Below, piece by piece: positions 5,753 to 7,890 of a DNA stretch of 7,890 nucleotides. The notes beneath the pieces were generated by a model that did no database searches, was not told the DNA's origin, and was given only the letters and a program-made list of their open reading frames with translations. Origin of the DNA: Oscillospiraceae bacterium (GTDB taxonomy: Bacteria; Bacillota; Clostridia; Oscillospirales; Oscillospiraceae); assembly GCA_009785655.1 (NCBI GenBank), contig WQVW01000065.1, positions 1 to 7,890 on the forward strand. Reading direction: 5' to 3'. A program made the translations under genes and the position numbers. Every line of letters starts with the position of its first letter. Position 1 is the first letter of the stretch.

Positions 5753-7048
5753 GTGACAAAATATGTCATAAATGGCGGGAAACCGCTGAACGGCGAGGTT
5801 GAGATAAGCGGCGCGAAAAACGCGGCGGTGGCCATTATACCGGCGGCTTTAATGGTAGATGGTGTTTGTAGAATTGAGAATTTGCCGGAGATTTCAGATG
5901 TGACCATGCTTCTGAATATCTTAAAGGAAATGGGCGCGGATATCCGCGTTGTGAATAAAAGAACCATAGATATTGACTGCACAAGAGTGAAAACGTCGCG
6001 TGCCACGTTTGACGCGATGCGGCGCATTAGGGCTTCATACTATCTTCTCGGGGCGTTATTAGGGCGGCATGGCAAGGCGGATATCGCGATGCCGGGCGGC
6101 TGTAATTTTGGCGGTGTGCGGCCTATTGACCAGCATGTCAAAGGCTTTGCGGCGATGGGTGCCTCCGTTAATATTCAGAACGGCATTGTGTCGGCAGAAA
6201 CAAGCGGAAGATTGAAAGGGACTTCGATCTATCTTGACGTAGTATCTGTCGGGGCAACGATGAATATTATGCTCGGTGCTGCGTTGGCTGAAGGGAAAAC
6301 GTACATTGAAAACGCAGCGAAAGAACCGCATATCGTAGACTTGGCAAACTTTTTGAATTCTATGGGTGCGGATGTCCGCGGCGCGGGTACCAATGTTATA
6401 AAAATCAATGGCGTAGATAGAATGAGAGGCGGATTTTATTCAATCATCCCGGATCAGATTGAAGCGGGGACATATATGGCCGCCGTAGCAGGAACCGGCG
6501 GCAGGGTGGTAATAAAAGACGTGATACCAAAGCATTTAGAATGCATATCAAGCAAACTCAGAGAAATGGGTGTCACGGTTATTGATCTTGAAGATGCGGT
6601 CGTTGTGGAACGTACGGGGCCGATACTAAGGGCAAATATAAAAACAATGCCGTACCCTGGATTTCCAACAGATATGCAACCGCAGCTGGCAACCGTGCTT
6701 TGCCAGGCAGAAGGGACAAGCATCATCACAGAGGGTGTATGGGACAACAGGTTTAAATACGTTGATGAATTGGTGAAAATGGGCGGATCAGTTCGGGTTG
6801 AAGGAAAAACTGCGATTATTGAAGGTGTGAGCGGGTTAACCGGTGCACCGCTGAAAGCCGGGGATTTACGCGCGGGCGCGGCGTTGGTTATCGCTGGGTT
6901 ATGTGCCAAAGGCCAAACCGTTGTCGAAGGCGTAAATTATATTGAACGCGGTTATGAAAAAATGATAAAAAAGCTCACTTTACTGGGCGCAGACATAAAA
7001 AGCGTATTCCAGCCGGATGAACCGGCTAATAAAAAGATTATAGGCTAA
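5753..7048 (+). CDS. murA: UDP-N-acetylglucosamine 1-carboxyvinyltransferase MurA
   Basis: A 431-residue enzyme of full family length. It transfers enolpyruvate from phosphoenolpyruvate to UDP-GlcNAc, the first committed cytoplasmic step of peptidoglycan synthesis. Residues matching the Escherichia coli active site appear at a constant offset of two: Lys22/Asn23 in SGAKNA, Arg93, Cys117 in the flexible loop PGGCNFGGVRP, Asp307 in PGFPTDMQPQ and Arg399 in NYIERGY. The presence of Cys rather than Asp at 117 predicts sensitivity to fosfomycin; this is inference from family knowledge. The two-domain inside-out barrel is implied by the internal repeat of the EPSP-synthase fold. Firmicutes often carry two MurA paralogues, and which one this is cannot be told here. 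The gene has its own promoter at 5545-5573 and ends before a hairpin. Its place after walRK-yycHI fits a cell-wall cluster. Confidence 0.97.
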   Translation: MTKYVINGGKPLNGEVEISGAKNAAVAIIPAALMVDGVCRIENLPEISDVTMLLNILKEMGADIRVVNKRTIDIDCTRVKTSRATFDAMRRIRASYYLLGALLGRHGKADIAMPGGCNFGGVRPIDQHVKGFAAMGASVNIQNGIVSAETSGRLKGTSIYLDVVSVGATMNIMLGAALAEGKTYIENAAKEPHIVDLANFLNSMGADVRGAGTNVIKINGVDRMRGGFYSIIPDQIEAGTYMAAVAGTGGRVVIKDVIPKHLECISSKLREMGVTVIDLEDAVVVERTGPILRANIKTMPYPGFPTDMQPQLATVLCQAEGTSIITEGVWDNRFKYVDELVKMGGSVRVEGKTAIIEGVSGLTGAPLKAGDLRAGAALVIAGLCAKGQTVVEGVNYIERGYEKMIKKLTLLGADIKSVFQPDEPANKKIIG

Positions 7049-7056
7049 GATATTTA

Positions 7057-7083
7057 AGGGGAGTGTACAGTATACACTCCCCT
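7057..7083. terminator. Hairpin between convergent murA and hydrolase genes
   Basis: A perfect 11-pair stem, AGGGGAGTGTA (7057-7067) with TACACTCCCCT (7073-7083), with a five-base loop, nine bases after the murA stop and 17 bases after the stop of the minus-strand gene. The T-run is weak on both sides: AATCAT follows on the plus strand and TAAATATCTT on the minus strand. The position between convergent stops makes a shared bidirectional terminator the likely role. Confidence 0.68.
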
Positions 7084-7100
7084 AATCATAGAATCGCTGA

Positions 7101-7826
7101 TTACACAGCGAAGAACCCTGCGCCATCGTATTCGTACAATTTTGCTGGGATTTCCATTGGCGGATCCATAGGCGTGAGCTCCCCGGTCAGATATTTTTTT
7201 GCGGCGATAAGTGCTTTGTCCACCATGTCAGCCGGCAGCGGGAATGGGCCGTGGGCGGGATAAATTTCGTCAAACGCGTCTTTCATCGCCGCGAGTTTCT
7301 CCATACTGAAGACATACGAATGGAAATCGCGGAAGTCTCCGAACATAAACACAGCACTTGCGATGCTGTCGCCGGTGACAATAAAGCGATTTTTACGATC
7401 CAGCAATGCAATGCTGCCGGGGGTGTGACCCGGAATCAGAATCACCTCAAGCGCCCGCCCGCCGATGTCGATGACGCTGCCCTCCCACAGCGGGGCGATC
7501 TGTGCGCCGGCGTTCGTGTTCTGGATATGCGGCATCGTTCGGCAATAGTGCGCCATTTCAGCCGGGTGCATATGTGCTAGGCCGAACTCTGCGTTGTTGC
7601 CAATATGGTCACCATCGGCATGGCTGGTGACAAGGATAACAGGCTTGTCCGTGATAGACTCAACAACGGCTTTCAAACTGCCGGCTTGGCCGAAGCCGGT
7701 ATCGACAAGCAATGCGTGAGTGCTGCCGACAAACAGCAGGCAGCGGACGCCGTTATCCTCGATCCTATACGCGCCATCAGCGATTTTTATGACCTCTAAC
7801 GGAAGCATTTCGTTCATGTCTGGCAT
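7101..7826 (-). CDS. Metallo-beta-lactamase-fold hydrolase, glyoxalase II-like
   Basis: A 241-residue cytosolic protein with no signal peptide, on the minus strand and convergent with murA. The fold is shown by LLVDTGFG (~39-46), the metal motif HADGDHIGN (His69, Asp71, Asp73, His74), GHTPGS with His134, TGDS with the bridging Asp153 and YPAHGPFP with His192. The canonical motif is HxHxDH; here the second His is replaced by Asp71, so one metal site is altered. Such variants exist among hydrolases of this superfamily. The substrate is unknown: a thioester, lactone or other small ester is possible. It is not YycJ/WalJ, the MBL-fold protein often linked to walRK, which begins with an SSGN-type motif and lies in the same direction. 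The start ATG is preceded by AAGGAGG on its strand at 7843-7837, ten bases away. No neighbour hints at a pathway. Confidence 0.88.
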   Translation of the reverse strand: MPDMNEMLPLEVIKIADGAYRIEDNGVRCLLFVGSTHALLVDTGFGQAGSLKAVVESITDKPVILVTSHADGDHIGNNAEFGLAHMHPAEMAHYCRTMPHIQNTNAGAQIAPLWEGSVIDIGGRALEVILIPGHTPGSIALLDRKNRFIVTGDSIASAVFMFGDFRDFHSYVFSMEKLAAMKDAFDEIYPAHGPFPLPADMVDKALIAAKKYLTGELTPMDPPMEIPAKLYEYDGAGFFAV

Positions 7827-7836
7827 AGTGGTAAAT

Positions 7837-7843
7837 CCTCCTT
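7837..7843 (-). promoter_or_regulatory. Ribosome binding site of the MBL-fold hydrolase
   Basis: AAGGAGG on the minus strand, ten bases before the ATG at 7826. The next in-frame ATG is three codons further in, so the first is preferred. A TACAAT -10-like hexamer lies upstream at 7871-7866, but its -35 would fall outside the window and cannot be judged. Confidence 0.65.
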
Positions 7844-7890
7844 ATAATCATTTGATTTTGCTTCCATTGTAATTGCACGAAGGGTATATA

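Overview
The window looks like chromosomal DNA from a low-to-mid GC Gram-positive bacterium, most likely a member of the Clostridia. The grounds are a WalR/WalK two-component pair followed by YycH-like and YycI-like genes, a Firmicute-type MurA, strong AGGAGG-type ribosome binding sites and frequent GTG starts. No species can be named from the sequence. It reads as core, housekeeping DNA: no insertion sequence, phage gene, CRISPR array, tRNA or rRNA was seen.

Layout: (1) 1-335, the 3' end of hflX, a ribosome-associated GTPase, cut by the window edge. (2) 336-490, a spacer with a strong GC-rich palindrome, two weaker hairpins and a candidate promoter. (3) 491-1737, nudF (ADP-ribose pyrophosphatase family Nudix hydrolase) and walR (response regulator), 23 bases apart and probably cotranscribed. 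(4) 1738-1883, an unexpectedly long gap between walR and walK, holding a hairpin followed by a T-rich stretch, a promoter-like pair and a WalR-box-like site. (5) 1884-5466, walK, a yycH-like gene and a yycI-like gene, packed with an 8-base overlap and then an exact abutment. (6) 5467-5752, a 286-base spacer with the best promoter in the window, followed by a leader of about 170 bases. (7) 5753-7048, murA. (8) 7057-7083, a hairpin between convergent genes. (9) 7101-7826 on the minus strand, a metallo-beta-lactamase-fold hydrolase unrelated in orientation to the cell-wall genes.

The central genes fit a cell-envelope theme. In the Firmicutes WalK/WalR control peptidoglycan hydrolases and wall homeostasis, YycH and YycI are single-pass membrane proteins that modulate WalK, and MurA makes the first committed peptidoglycan precursor. 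The YycH and YycI calls rest on position, length and topology more than on sequence motifs.

No wholly new system was found. The points most worth a second look are regulatory or architectural: the split between walR and walK, a WalK with no room for the usual cytoplasmic PAS domain, the long murA leader, the palindrome after hflX, and a metallo-hydrolase with Asp in place of the second His of its metal motif.
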